Below are positions 25,429-34,243 of a stretch of DNA of 64,000 nucleotides, piece by piece; the first letter of the stretch is position 1; each line of letters starts with the position of its first letter. Source of the DNA: Natrononativus amylolyticus (GTDB lineage: Archaea; Halobacteriota; Halobacteria; Halobacteriales; Natrialbaceae); assembly GCF_024362525.1 (NCBI RefSeq), contig NZ_CP101458.1:992001-1056000 (forward strand). Reading direction: 5' to 3'. The notes beneath the pieces were generated by a model that searched no databases, had not been told where the DNA came from, and saw nothing but the letters and a program-made list of their open reading frames with translations. The translations under genes were made by a program, and so were the position numbers.

Positions 25429-26607
25429 CTACCGCTCTCGCCCCTCGAAGGCGTCCGGGCGACCGAGGACGAACGCGACGTCGCCCGACTCGAGGCGGTG
25501 GTCGGCGGCCGGGAGCGCAACGGCGTCGCCGGCGCGGTCGATCGCGAGCACGAGCCCCGGAACCCCCGCGACCGTCTCGCCGGCCAGCGAGCCGTCGACC
25601 GTCACCGCCGCGACCGCCTCGTCCGCAGCCCGGAGGAGCGAGACGAACTCTCGGCCGCCCCCGCGCGAGCCGGGGCGGGTGACGAGGCGGTACGGCGCCG
25701 ACTCCCCCGGCTCTGTCGCGTCCGCCCCCGGTCGCTCGAGCGCCTCGACGGCCGCCGCGTCGAGGGCGACGGTCGCGACGTCGCCCGCCGCCGCCCGCAG
25801 TTCGGCCGTCGTCAACCGGACGGGGCGCCGACCGCCCGCGGGGTGTGACCACACCTCCACCGCGTCGCCGGGGCTGGCGTCGGGAGCCGGGTCGGCCTCG
25901 AGCGCGACCGCCACGGTCCCCGGCGCGAGCGTCGGACCGATCCCGGCGGGCTTGCTGCCGACGGCGAGGCGCTCGACCGTTCCGTCGGCCGCGAGGTCGA
26001 CCGCGACGTGGTCGATCCCGTAGTCGCGCTCGAGGCGCGCCACCAGCCGCTGTCGGCGCTCCTCGTCGGTGAGCCGCCGCGGGAACAGCAGCGTCTTGCC
26101 CGCGAGCGTCACCCGCGTCGACTCGTCGACGGGGTCGTAGCCGTCGGCGTCGTCGATCGTCGCCGGCAGTTCGACGGCGACGACGCGTCCGGCCGAGCGG
26201 ACGAGCTGGCTCACGTCGTCGACCGTCCGCGGCGCGCTTCCGGCGACGAGGTCGACGGCGAGGGCGTTTCCGAGGCGGCGGCCGCCGTCTGCGGCGATGG
26301 CGCTGGCCGCGAACGCGGTAACGGTGTACACCGCCGTTCCGGGGTCGAGCAGCGGCGTGTCGCCGATGATCGCGTCCCCGAGGGCGCTCTTCGTGTTCAA
26401 CCAGAGGGCGACCGTCGAGATACCGAGCAGCACCGCGACCCCCTCCGGGATCTCCTCGGCGCTGTACCAGCGGTAGGCGACCGCCGCGCCCGCGGCCGTT
26501 CCACCGGCGAGTGCGCCGAAGCCGACGATGCGGACGACCGCGTCGAGCAGCAGCGACGTCGAGACCTGCGCGAGGGTCGACGGCGCCGCCGCGGCGACGG
26601 CCGTCAT
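25429..26607 (-). CDS. Membrane protein with TrkA-C (RCK) domain
   Basis: 392 residues. Three hydrophobic segments lie in the first ~100 residues (GFGALAGGTAAGAAVAYRW, GVAVLLGISTVALWL, AVYTVTAFAASAIAA), then a ~290-residue cytoplasmic part with DGTVERLAVGSKPAGIGPTLAPGTVAVAL and a typical TrkA-C ending (DHRLESGDVAFVLGRPDAFEG). It overlaps the next gene by ATGA and the two diverge from a K+ channel gene, so it probably regulates or forms part of a potassium transporter. The Met at 26607 (MTAVAAAAP) is chosen because the upstream Arg-rich stretch is shadow sequence. Confidence 0.72.
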   Translation of the reverse strand: MTAVAAAAPSTLAQVSTSLLLDAVVRIVGFGALAGGTAAGAAVAYRWYSAEEIPEGVAVLLGISTVALWLNTKSALGDAIIGDTPLLDPGTAVYTVTAFAASAIAADGGRRLGNALAVDLVAGSAPRTVDDVSQLVRSAGRVVAVELPATIDDADGYDPVDESTRVTLAGKTLLFPRRLTDEERRQRLVARLERDYGIDHVAVDLAADGTVERLAVGSKPAGIGPTLAPGTVAVALEADPAPDASPGDAVEVWSHPAGGRRPVRLTTAELRAAAGDVATVALDAAAVEALERPGADATEPGESAPYRLVTRPGSRGGGREFVSLLRAADEAVAAVTVDGSLAGETVAGVPGLVLAIDRAGDAVALPAADHRLESGDVAFVLGRPDAFEGRER

Positions 26608-27821
26608 CGGCCCCACCTCTCGGCGGCCGCCTCGAGGGCCGTCGGACGTCCCGCGACGACGAGTTCGTCCCCCGCCTCGAGACCGGCTTCGACGTCGCGG
26701 CCGAACGCCCACTCGGGACTCGAGCCGTCGGCCGCGTCCCGCCGCCGGCGAGCGAGGACGGTCACGCCGTCGCTCGCGTCGACGGCGGCTCCGTCACCGA
26801 CCGTCAGGCGACGAACGCTCCGGCCGCCGCGTTTCAGCAGCGAGAGCGCCCGAAGCTCCGGGCTCGTCCCCCTCGACTGGACGACGACCCGATCGATGCC
26901 CGCCTCGAGCAGTCGTTCGACGTCGCCGTCGGGCACGACGATCGTCAGCCGACCGGCCCCGCCGTCGCTCGCGTTCGCGCCGGTCGCGCTCCGGACCGCC
27001 GGGTGGTCGCTCTCCGGGGCGGCCTCGACCGGTTCGACGGGCGGCGCGGCCGTCGGTTCGTCGGCCGCCCCGTGCGCGCTGAGTACCGTTCCGTCGATCG
27101 TGCCGACGTCTGCGCGAACGGTAACTTCGTCGCCGGAAGCGAGTCCCGTCGGGACCAGCGTCTCGAGGGAAACCGCTCGATACCCCCCGGAAATCCGCCG
27201 CGAGAGCCCGCCCGACGGTGGCGCGGCGGCGATCGTCGCCCGACCCCGCTCGTCGATCGAGACCGAGACGTCGGCGAGGTCGTACGCCGTTCGCAGCCGC
27301 TCGGCGAGTCGGACCTCGAGTTCCGACAGCGGGAGGTCGGCGGGCAGCCGCCAGGAGTCTTCGCGGATGCTCGCCCGGAGCGCCGACGGGAGCGGCGGAT
27401 ACCCTTCGACGTCGCGGATCTCCCCGAGGGGGCGAACCGTCACCTGGCCGATACCGCCGACGGTTTCGACGACGTCCGCCGAAAGCGTCCGCCTGCGGAT
27501 CTCCGTCAGCGAGACCCGCCGCGGGAGTTCGCCACCCAGCCTGTCGCCCTGGCTGTGGGCGTACAGCGCGAGCATGAGAACGACGAGGACGGCGACGAGC
27601 AGCCGCGGCGACTGGGTGATCGTCGGTTCGACGAGGCCGAGCAGCCCACCCTGAACGCTGGCGATCGAGAGCGCGAGGACGACCACACCGAAGCCGGGTA
27701 GCGAGACGCCGGTGACGTAGCGGACGAGAAAGCCGAGCGTCCCGGCGACGAGCGCCGGGACGATGCCGGTCAACAGCCCGAGGTAGATGCCGAGGAGCAC
27801 CTCGACCGGAAGCGAGGTCAT
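26604..27821 (-). CDS. Membrane protein with TrkA-C (RCK) domains
   Basis: 405 residues with three N-terminal helices (VEVLLGIYLGLLTGIVPALVA, FLVRYVTGVSLPGFGVVVL, LLVAVLVVLMLALYAH), then a cytoplasmic region of ~300 residues with ERLRTAYDLADVSVSIDERGRA, RLTIVVPDGDVERLLEAGIDRVVV and a C-terminal TrkA-C domain (VTVLARRRRD...EAGDELVVAGRP). It is the leading gene of a pair translated through an ATGA overlap. Same architecture as its partner, so the two may be diverged paralogues. Confidence 0.72.
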   Translation of the reverse strand: MTSLPVEVLLGIYLGLLTGIVPALVAGTLGFLVRYVTGVSLPGFGVVVLALSIASVQGGLLGLVEPTITQSPRLLVAVLVVLMLALYAHSQGDRLGGELPRRVSLTEIRRRTLSADVVETVGGIGQVTVRPLGEIRDVEGYPPLPSALRASIREDSWRLPADLPLSELEVRLAERLRTAYDLADVSVSIDERGRATIAAAPPSGGLSRRISGGYRAVSLETLVPTGLASGDEVTVRADVGTIDGTVLSAHGAADEPTAAPPVEPVEAAPESDHPAVRSATGANASDGGAGRLTIVVPDGDVERLLEAGIDRVVVQSRGTSPELRALSLLKRGGRSVRRLTVGDGAAVDASDGVTVLARRRRDAADGSSPEWAFGRDVEAGLEAGDELVVAGRPTALEAAAERWGR

Positions 27822-27951
27822 TGTGGGTCGGTCGCAGGCGATCGGTAAACCAGTACCGACCGAAGCGCCGGGCTCGAACGCCCCTCGAGACGCCGTCACA
27901 CGGGCTGTCGGAGGCGAAGGCGTTTACTACCGGCCTGTCGGAGTCGTGGGT

Positions 27952-29133
27952 ATGGTCGGCGAACGGGTGATCGAGCGACTGCCCGAAAACTGGCGGTGGG
28001 TCGTCACGACCCGCGCAGCCGTCGGGCTGGCGCTGCTCGTCGCGCTCCTGTCGGTCGCGACGGGCGTCCTCAACATCGAGCAGGAGGCCGCCGACTTCGG
28101 GCCCATCGCACCCCACGTCCCCCTGGCCGTCCAGGAGGCGGTCGGGTTCACCGGCGCGCTGACCGGCTTCCTGATGGTCGGCAGCGCGCTCGCGCTCAGG
28201 CGGGGACTGCGAGCCGGCTGGTGGGCGACGTTCCTGCTGTTGCCGCTGACGGCGGTTCAGGGGCTGTTGCAGGCGAGCCAGTACTCGCTACCGCTGGTCG
28301 TCCTCTCGCTGATCTCGCTGCCGACGCTCCTGCTCTCGCGCAGGCGCTTCGACCGACAGCTCTCGCTGTCGACGACCCAGCTCGCCGCCGGCGGCGCGCT
28401 GGTCGGCGTCCAGGCCTACGGCACCTTCGGCGCGTTCGCGCTGCGCGAGCAGTTCGACGGCATCGACCACCTGCTCGACGCCTTTTACTTCACGCTGATC
28501 ACCTCGAGCACCGTCGGCTACGGCGACATCGGACCGGAGACCGAGCAGGCGCAGCTGTTCACCATGTCCGTCGTCGTCCTCGGGGTGGCGAGCTTCGGTA
28601 TCGCCATCGGGGCGCTCGTCGGCCCGGCGATCCAAGCGCGGATCTCGAAAACACTCGGAATGATGACCGACTCAGAACTCGAACTCTTAGACGACCACGT
28701 CCTCGTCCTCGGCTACGGGGATCTCACCGAACCGATCGTGAACGAACTCGACACCGCCGACATCCCGTTTCTGGTCGTCACCCGAGACGAGACCGCGGGA
28801 TCGGAACTCAGAGACCGAAGTGTCAGCGTCCTGAACGCGAACCCCAGCGACGAGGAGCCGCTCCGTCGCGGCAAGATCGCGACCGCGCGGGCCGTCCTCG
28901 TCGCGACGGACGACGACGCCCAGGACGCCCTCGCGGTGTTGACGGCTCGAGAGCTCCGCCCGGACGTCCGCATCGTCACGGCGGCGACCGACCGCGAGAA
29001 CACCCGCAAGCTCGAGCGCGCGGGCGCCGACGACGTGGTCAGCCTCTCGGAACTGGGCGGACACCTGCTCGTGCAGTCGGCGCTCGGCGCGGACGAGTCG
29101 CCGGTCGTCTCGAGTCTTCTGAAAGACGAGTAG
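27952..29133 (+). CDS. Potassium channel with TrkA-N (RCK) domain
   Basis: 393 residues. The selectivity filter is TVGYGD (187-192), within a pore helix TLITSSTVGYGD and a following helix. Extra hydrophobic stretches precede it (RAAVGLALLVALLSVATGVL, AVGFTGALTGFLMVGSALAL, WWATFLLLPLTAVQGLL, LPLVVLSLISLPTLLLS), more than a two-helix channel. The C-terminal RCK domain starts at HVLVLGYGDLTEPI (249-262; the third Gly of GxGxxG is replaced) and ends with a TrkA-N-like helix set. Divergent from the TrkA-C pair, with GGCGTTTACTACC at 27917-27929 in its upstream region. Confidence 0.88.
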   Translation: MVGERVIERLPENWRWVVTTRAAVGLALLVALLSVATGVLNIEQEAADFGPIAPHVPLAVQEAVGFTGALTGFLMVGSALALRRGLRAGWWATFLLLPLTAVQGLLQASQYSLPLVVLSLISLPTLLLSRRRFDRQLSLSTTQLAAGGALVGVQAYGTFGAFALREQFDGIDHLLDAFYFTLITSSTVGYGDIGPETEQAQLFTMSVVVLGVASFGIAIGALVGPAIQARISKTLGMMTDSELELLDDHVLVLGYGDLTEPIVNELDTADIPFLVVTRDETAGSELRDRSVSVLNANPSDEEPLRRGKIATARAVLVATDDDAQDALAVLTARELRPDVRIVTAATDRENTRKLERAGADDVVSLSELGGHLLVQSALGADESPVVSSLLKDE

Positions 29134-29135
29134 CG

Positions 29136-29771
29136 TTACTCGGGAGCGCCCTCGAGGATCTCGACGCCGCTCGAGGCGCCGATTCGCTCGGCGCCCGCGT
29201 CGATCATCTCGAGTGCGTCCGCGTAGCTGCCGACGCCGCCGCTGGCCTTCACGGGGAGGTACTCGCTCATCAGGGAAACGTCCTCGAGGGTCGCGCCCCC
29301 GTCGGCGAACCCGGTCGAGGTCTTCACCATCGCCGCGTCGGCGGCGAGCGCGGCCTCGCACGCACGGTGTTTCTCGTCGTCGGAGAGCAGTGCGGTCTCG
29401 ATGATCACCTTCACCGGGATCGGCACCGCGGCGACGAGCTCCTCGAGTTCGGCAGCGACGGCCTCGTCCTCTCCCGCCCGAAGCCGGCCGACGTTGATCA
29501 CGACGTCGAGTTCGTCCGCGCCGGCTTTCCAGGCGAGGACGCCCTCGCGGCGCTTGACGTCGTGGTCGTTCTGGCCGTGGGGGAAGCCGACCACGGTCGC
29601 GATCGTCACCTCGGGGGCGGACGTGACGGCCTCCTCGAGGTAACACGGCGGGATGCAGGCGTTCATGCCGTACTCGGCGGCGGCGTCCAGTACCTCGTGT
29701 ACGTCCTCGAGCGTGGTCTCCGGGCCGAGGACGGTGTGATCGATCATCGGGGCGAGCTCCTGTCGGTGCAT
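29136..29771 (-). CDS. deoC: Deoxyribose-phosphate aldolase
   Basis: 211 residues, class I TIM-barrel aldolase splitting 2-deoxyribose 5-phosphate to glyceraldehyde 3-phosphate and acetaldehyde. Schiff-base Lys150 lies in VKTSTGF; Asp89 (ELDVVINVG) and Lys175 (PVKASGGV) are the other active-site residues. It fits the nucleoside-sugar cluster that follows. It is convergent with the K+ channel gene, with only two bases between the stops. The start is the first Met ([13 protein letters not shown]). Confidence 0.92.
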   Translation of the reverse strand: MHRQELAPMIDHTVLGPETTLEDVHEVLDAAAEYGMNACIPPCYLEEAVTSAPEVTIATVVGFPHGQNDHDVKRREGVLAWKAGADELDVVINVGRLRAGEDEAVAAELEELVAAVPIPVKVIIETALLSDDEKHRACEAALAADAAMVKTSTGFADGGATLEDVSLMSEYLPVKASGGVGSYADALEMIDAGAERIGASSGVEILEGAPE

Positions 29772-29843
29772 GTCGCTGTCGTCTCACCGGACGGGTAAAA
29801 ACCCGTCCGGTTGCTTTTAGGCCCTGGTGACGAACCCTCGGGT

Positions 29844-30821
29844 ATGACCGACGACCAGCCCGCGATCACACCCGACGTTCGGGCGACGGCGACGGACATC
29901 GCCGAGATGGAGGTTCGCGGTGCGGCGACGATCGCGAGCGCGGCCGCCGGGGCGCTCGCGACCCAGGCGACCGAGAGCGAGGCCGAGACGCCCGCGGCGT
30001 TCCGGGCGGAGCTTCGCGCGGCCGCCGCGGAGCTGTACGAAACCCGGCCGACGGCGGTGAGCTTGCCAAACGCGCTCCGGTACGTTCTGCGCGGAATGGA
30101 CGGGGAGACCGTCGCCGCCCTGCGGTCGTCGACGATCGCGCAGGCCGAGCGGTTCCAGCGGGATCTGGAGCAGGCCCAGGAAACCCTCGGCGAGGTCGGC
30201 GCGAATCGCCTCCGCGACGGCGACGTGGTGATGACTCACTGTCACTCGACGGACGCCCTCTCTTGCGTCGAGGCCGCCCTCGCAGACGGCAAACACATCG
30301 AGGCGATCGTCAAGGAGACCCGGCCGCGAAAGCAGGGCCACATCACGGCCGAACAGCTCCGCGAGATGGGCGTCCCGGTCACCCTCGTCGTCGACAACGC
30401 CGCCCGGCGCTACCTGGACGAGGCGAACCACGTCCTCGTCGGCGCAGACAGCATCGCGGCCGACGGCAGCGTCATCAACAAGATCGGCACCAGCGGGCTC
30501 GCCGTCAACGCCCGCGAGCGCGGCGTGCCGGTGATGGTCGCCGCCCAGACGATCAAGCTCCACCCCGACACGATGACCGGCCACACCGTCGAGATCGAGA
30601 TGCGCGACGAGCGGGAGGTACTCTCCGAGAGCGAGCGCGCCGAGATCGCCGCCGGCGACCCCGACGACGCGCTCGTCGTCGAGAACCCCGCATTCGACGT
30701 CACGCCGCCCCGACACGTCGACGCGATCGTCACCGAGCGGGGACAGTACCCCCCGGAGAGCATCGTGATGCTCATGCGCGAACTGTTCGGGGAGACGACG
30801 GCCGAGCCCTGGGAGCGCTGA
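29844..30821 (+). CDS. Ribose 1,5-bisphosphate isomerase
   Basis: 325 residues of the eIF2B-alpha-like family. It isomerises ribose 1,5-bisphosphate to ribulose 1,5-bisphosphate. Cys133 (THCHSTDALS) and Asp202 (VLVGADSIA) occupy the positions of the catalytic pair described for the Thermococcus enzyme. INKIGTSGLAVNARERGVPV follows. In haloarchaea this enzyme works without Rubisco, in a pathway turning the guanosine ribose into DHAP and ethylene glycol. Start at ATG 29844; the next gene begins 136 bases on. Divergent from deoC. Confidence 0.9.
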   Translation: MTDDQPAITPDVRATATDIAEMEVRGAATIASAAAGALATQATESEAETPAAFRAELRAAAAELYETRPTAVSLPNALRYVLRGMDGETVAALRSSTIAQAERFQRDLEQAQETLGEVGANRLRDGDVVMTHCHSTDALSCVEAALADGKHIEAIVKETRPRKQGHITAEQLREMGVPVTLVVDNAARRYLDEANHVLVGADSIAADGSVINKIGTSGLAVNARERGVPVMVAAQTIKLHPDTMTGHTVEIEMRDEREVLSESERAEIAAGDPDDALVVENPAFDVTPPRHVDAIVTERGQYPPESIVMLMRELFGETTAEPWER

Positions 30822-30957
30822 GCGCGACGGCGGCGGTGCACGCCGGACCGGCGGGCGACCGGGCGGGCGACGCACCGATGCGGCCGTCCGCGCCGGCGGC
30901 GAACCGGGGCGAAAGCAACCGGAAACGGTTAGTCACTGCTCTGAGCCATTTCGGCCT

Positions 30958-31779
30958 ATGGTGTTACCTGATGGGTTCCTCCTCCCGCCGTGGTACGTGC
31001 TCGTACCGCTGGTGCTCGTACTGATCGGGGTCGTGGCGCTGCTGTGGGTGCTCGAGCCGCCGGTGACCGACCGAACCGTCATCGCCTTCGCCCCCTGGAT
31101 GATGCTCGGCTCGGCGTTACACGTCCTCTACCGCCTCGAGGCCTATCCCTCGCACCTCGCGGAGCTGTTCGGCTCCCCGACGGTGTACCTGACGACGGCG
31201 GTCGTCGCGGGGATCGTCTGGATCCTCGCCTGTTTTCTCTACGCCGCGGGGCTCCAGCGCTCGATCGAGCGCGTCGTGGGGATCGTCGGCACCGGCTTTT
31301 TCTCCGTGTTCGCGATGTTTACGCTGTTTATCGGCTGGGAGCTGGGTTCGTTCACGCCGTTCTGGCCGGTGATCTCGGTCGTCGTCGCCGGGATCCTCAC
31401 CGCGCTGGTCTGGATCGCACTCGGTCTCTGGGCGACCGAGGTCGCCGCCGTCACCGGCCTCACAGGCGCGCTCGTCGTCTTCGGACAGGCGCTCGACGGC
31501 GTCTCGACGGGGATCGGCTACGACCTCCTCGGCGCCGCCGAGGAGGTGCCGGCCTCCCGGATGATCCTCGAGGCCGCCGAGGCGCTCCCGACCTACGAGT
31601 ACGTCGGCGCCGGCTGGCTGTTCGCCCTCCTCAAGGTCGCCCTCGCCGTGTTCGTCGTCTGGCTGTTCACCGACTTCGTGCGCGAGGAGCCCCGACGGGC
31701 CCGCGTAGTGCTCGCGCTGGTCGCCGCCGTCGGCCTCGGCCCCGGCACCCACAACGTCCTCCTGTTCACCGTAACGTAG
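30958..31779 (+). CDS. DUF63 family membrane protein
   Basis: 273 residues with about eight hydrophobic segments, beginning at VLVPLVLVLIGVVALLWVLEPP. The pattern FAPWMMLGSALHVLYR, FGSPTVYLTTAVVAGIVW and FGQALDGVSTGIGYDLLG is typical of the archaeal DUF63 proteins. The fold and partner are unknown; it sits inside the nucleoside-catabolism cluster in many genomes only by neighbourhood. No charged catalytic motif stands out. It follows the isomerase on the same strand. Confidence 0.75.
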   Translation: MVLPDGFLLPPWYVLVPLVLVLIGVVALLWVLEPPVTDRTVIAFAPWMMLGSALHVLYRLEAYPSHLAELFGSPTVYLTTAVVAGIVWILACFLYAAGLQRSIERVVGIVGTGFFSVFAMFTLFIGWELGSFTPFWPVISVVVAGILTALVWIALGLWATEVAAVTGLTGALVVFGQALDGVSTGIGYDLLGAAEEVPASRMILEAAEALPTYEYVGAGWLFALLKVALAVFVVWLFTDFVREEPRRARVVLALVAAVGLGPGTHNVLLFTVT

Positions 31780-31825
31780 ACGTCAGGGTTTTGCTTCCGG
31801 GGGTCGTCGACTCGACGTATCGCCG

Positions 31826-32707
31826 ATGGTTACCGTGCTCACCGCGGGACACGTCAACTGGGACGTGACCCTCCGCGTCGACAGGTTGCCCGAGCCCGAT
31901 GGGGAAGCGTCGATCCGCTCACAGCGCCAGTCCGGCGGCGGGAGCGCCGCCAACGTCGCCGTCGCCCTCGCCGGTCTCTCCCGTGACACCGGCCTGATCG
32001 GGAGCGTCGGCGACGACGACAACGGCCTGCTTGCCAGGCGCGAACTCGAGGCCGCGGGCGTCTCCCTCGAGGGGCTCCGGGTGGTCGAGAACGCCGACAC
32101 CGCGGTCAAGTACCTGCTCGTCGACGACGACGGCGAGGTGTCGGTACTCGGCAACGACGGCGTCAACGAGGCGGTCGAGCCCCACCACGTCGACGGCGAC
32201 CGGATCCGGTCGGCCGACCACGTCCACCTGACAAGCCAGCGCCCCGACACCGCGGCCGAAATCGCCCGCACCGCCAGCGACGCGGGCGTCACCGTCAGCT
32301 TCGACCCGGGTCGCCGGCTGGGCGAGCGCGACTACGGCGAGGCGCTCGCGTGCGCCGACGTGATCTTCGCGAACAGCCTCGAGGTCGAGGCGATGCTCGA
32401 GGAGGAGTACGCCGACTCCGACTTCAGCAACCGGATCGTCGTGATCAAACACGGCGGCGACGGTGCGGAGATCCACACGCCCGACGGCTCGTACAGCCAC
32501 CCCGGCTTCGACGTCGAGGCCGTCGACACGACGGGCGCCGGCGACGCCTTTGCGGCCGGCTTCATCGCCACGACGCTGCGGACCGACGACCTCGAGCGCG
32601 CCCTCGAGTACGCCAACGCCTGCGGCGCGCTCGCAGCGGCCCGGAAGGGGGCACGGAGCGCGCCGTCGACCGCGCGCGTCCGGGAGTTCCTCGAGACCCA
32701 GTGCTGA
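31826..32707 (+). CDS. PfkB-family carbohydrate kinase (probable ribose-1-phosphate kinase)
   Basis: 293 residues. PfkB signatures: SGGGSAANVAVALAGL near residues 36-51 (substrate/Gly-Gly lid region), and the C-terminal catalytic motif DTTGAGDAFAAGF (~232-244), whose Asp of GAGD is the base. Haloarchaeal R1P kinase phosphorylates ribose 1-phosphate at C5 with ATP to make ribose 1,5-bisphosphate; the cluster with the isomerase and the phosphorylase makes this the best guess. Other PfkB substrates are possible. An alternative start is not evident; MVTVLTAGHVNWD is typical. Confidence 0.78.
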   Translation: MVTVLTAGHVNWDVTLRVDRLPEPDGEASIRSQRQSGGGSAANVAVALAGLSRDTGLIGSVGDDDNGLLARRELEAAGVSLEGLRVVENADTAVKYLLVDDDGEVSVLGNDGVNEAVEPHHVDGDRIRSADHVHLTSQRPDTAAEIARTASDAGVTVSFDPGRRLGERDYGEALACADVIFANSLEVEAMLEEEYADSDFSNRIVVIKHGGDGAEIHTPDGSYSHPGFDVEAVDTTGAGDAFAAGFIATTLRTDDLERALEYANACGALAAARKGARSAPSTARVREFLETQC

Positions 32708-32848
32708 TCGGCAGTCGGTCGTGATCGATCGGGACAGATACGCCGTCTACCGGCCGTCTCGTTCTCATCGGGTGTCGTCTGACGGTAGATATATGGGCGA
32801 CGCCGTTGGTACTCAGAATAGAAAGTCACGGAAACGTGACGGAGAGCC

Positions 32849-33157
32849 ATGAACAAGCAAGCTACCGGCGGATTCGACATCGAAGACGGGGGGTTCCGTA
32901 AGCGCGTCCGATACGAACGAGACGAGAACGAACCACCGAGCGTCGCCGTCGCCACCGCGGTCGCTCAGTTCCGTGGTAACGACGTGACGGCCGCGACCAC
33001 GCGGCTGTACGACTACATCGATCCCGAGGCGCTCGACGCCCTGTTCGCCGACAGGTACGACGGACAGGGCCGGCCCGGCGGTCGGATCCGGTTCGAGGTC
33101 GACGGGCTCACCGTCGTCGTCCGAAACGAGAGCGTTCAGGTGTACCCGAACGCCTGA
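32849..33157 (+). CDS. HalOD1 output domain protein
   Basis: 102 residues: PPSVAVATAVAQFRGNDV, TTRLYDYIDPEALDALFADRY, GRIRFEVDGLTVVVRNESVQVYPNA. This matches the HalOD1 domain of haloarchaeal signalling proteins, here as a free-standing protein. It may be a signal output or adaptor. AGATATATG at 32788-32796 is a likely TATA box with a ~30-base leader. It lies between the kinase and the nucleoside phosphorylase without an obvious biochemical link. Confidence 0.75.
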   Translation: MNKQATGGFDIEDGGFRKRVRYERDENEPPSVAVATAVAQFRGNDVTAATTRLYDYIDPEALDALFADRYDGQGRPGGRIRFEVDGLTVVVRNESVQVYPNA

Positions 33158-33212
33158 TCGGTCCACGGCGGCGAACGGACCTTTTTTCCCACCGCCCGCA
33201 AAAGCCGCGCAC

Positions 33213-33989
33213 ATGGCAACCCAGCCCCACCTGCTGGTCGACGACGGTGACGTCCACGACATCGCACTCATCCCCGGCGACCCCGGCCGAGTCGATCGGA
33301 TCGCCGGCCACTGCGACGACGCCGAAACGATCGCTCAGAACCGCGAGTACAAGGTCGTTAACGCCACCTACGGCGATCGGGAGCTGACGGTCTGTTCGAC
33401 TGGGATCGGCTGTCCCTCCGCGGCCATCGCCGTCGAGGAGCTCTCGAACGTCGGCGTCGAGACGTTCGTCCGCGTCGGCACCACCGGTGCGCTCCAGGCG
33501 GACGTCGAGATCGGCGACATGGTCGTCGCGACCGGTGCCGCGAAGAACGAGGGGACCTCGAAGCGCTACGAGGCCGTCGAGTACCCCGCCGTCCCCGACT
33601 ACGAGGTGCTCTCGGCGCTCGTGGACGCTGCGGAGAGACACGCGGCCCAACGGGCCGCGGAAAGCGCGAACGGCGAAGCCGTGAGCGGCGACGAGGAGGT
33701 CCACGTCGGTCCCATCGCGAGCGACGACGCCTACTACGCCGAGAGCGACGACGCCGTCGCCGACTGGGAGGCCGCGGGCTTGCTCTCGGTGGAGATGGAG
33801 GCCGCAGCGGTGTTCTCACTGACCCGCCGCAAGGGCCTTCGCGCCGGCGCGATCTGTACCGTCGACGGCAACCTCGTGAAGGGGACCCAGAAGGGGACTG
33901 ACACCGAGGACGACGAACTCCCCGAGAAGGCGAAGAACAACGTCGGCCGGGCGATCGACATCACGCTCGAGGCCGCGACCCGGCTCTAG
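33213..33989 (+). CDS. Nucleoside phosphorylase (uridine/guanosine phosphorylase family)
   Basis: 258 residues of the NP-I family: PGDPGRVDRIAGHCD, STGIGCPSAAIAVEEL, RVGTTGALQADVEIGDMVV, SVEMEAAAVFSL (catalytic Glu-Met-Glu region) and AICTVDGNLVKG. It cleaves a nucleoside with phosphate to free base and ribose 1-phosphate, feeding the kinase upstream. By cluster logic it is the guanosine phosphorylase of the haloarchaeal pentose bisphosphate pathway, though sequence alone fits uridine phosphorylase too. Residues ~143-159 are an inserted AQRAAESANGEAVSG stretch coded by a double-hairpin element (33641-33687). Confidence 0.88.
   Translation: MATQPHLLVDDGDVHDIALIPGDPGRVDRIAGHCDDAETIAQNREYKVVNATYGDRELTVCSTGIGCPSAAIAVEELSNVGVETFVRVGTTGALQADVEIGDMVVATGAAKNEGTSKRYEAVEYPAVPDYEVLSALVDAAERHAAQRAAESANGEAVSGDEEVHVGPIASDDAYYAESDDAVADWEAAGLLSVEMEAAAVFSLTRRKGLRAGAICTVDGNLVKGTQKGTDTEDDELPEKAKNNVGRAIDITLEAATRL
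33641..33687 (+). repeat. In-frame double-hairpin palindromic element within the nucleoside phosphorylase gene
   Basis: 47 bases with the layout of the gatD element: perfect 8-bp stem CGCGGCCC (33641-33648) / GGGCCGCG (33652-33659) with a 3-base loop, a GAAAG spacer, then CGC/GCG arms with tandem GA/GA mismatches around ACGGC (33670-33674) / GCCGT (33678-33682) and a GAA loop. It is read in the same phase as the gatD copy, giving AQRA...S in both proteins. Confidence 0.6.
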
Positions 33990-34156
33990 CACACGCAGCG
34001 ATAACGACGCGAAAGAGGCAGCTCGCTCCCGCCGGTCGCGGTCAGCTGCAGGCGATCCTCGCCGACGATCTGATACTCGTAGCGGGCGCCCTCGTGCTCG
34101 GCTTCGATCCACGGCGGGTCGTCGTCGGGCTCGTGGCGCGTTACGTCGACCGACAT
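33986..34156 (-). CDS. Small conserved haloarchaeal protein
   Basis: 56 residues from ATG at 34156 to TAG at 33986: starts MSVDVTRHEPDDDPPWIEAEHEG, continues YEYQIVGEDRLQLTATGGSELP and ends LSRRYRCVC. A small all-beta fold seems likely; the C-terminal Cys-Val-Cys could bind a metal in a dimer. The stop overlaps that of the phosphorylase (convergent). Codon use is the same as its neighbours, which supports a true gene. Confidence 0.55.
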   Translation of the reverse strand: MSVDVTRHEPDDDPPWIEAEHEGARYEYQIVGEDRLQLTATGGSELPLSRRYRCVC

Positions 34157-34243
34157 GGCCGGACCGGCCACGGGGACGGCAGAAAGCGGTCGGCTTGCAG
34201 TCGCCACGCGTAGCCTCAGCCTCACCCCCGCCGTAGTGACCGT

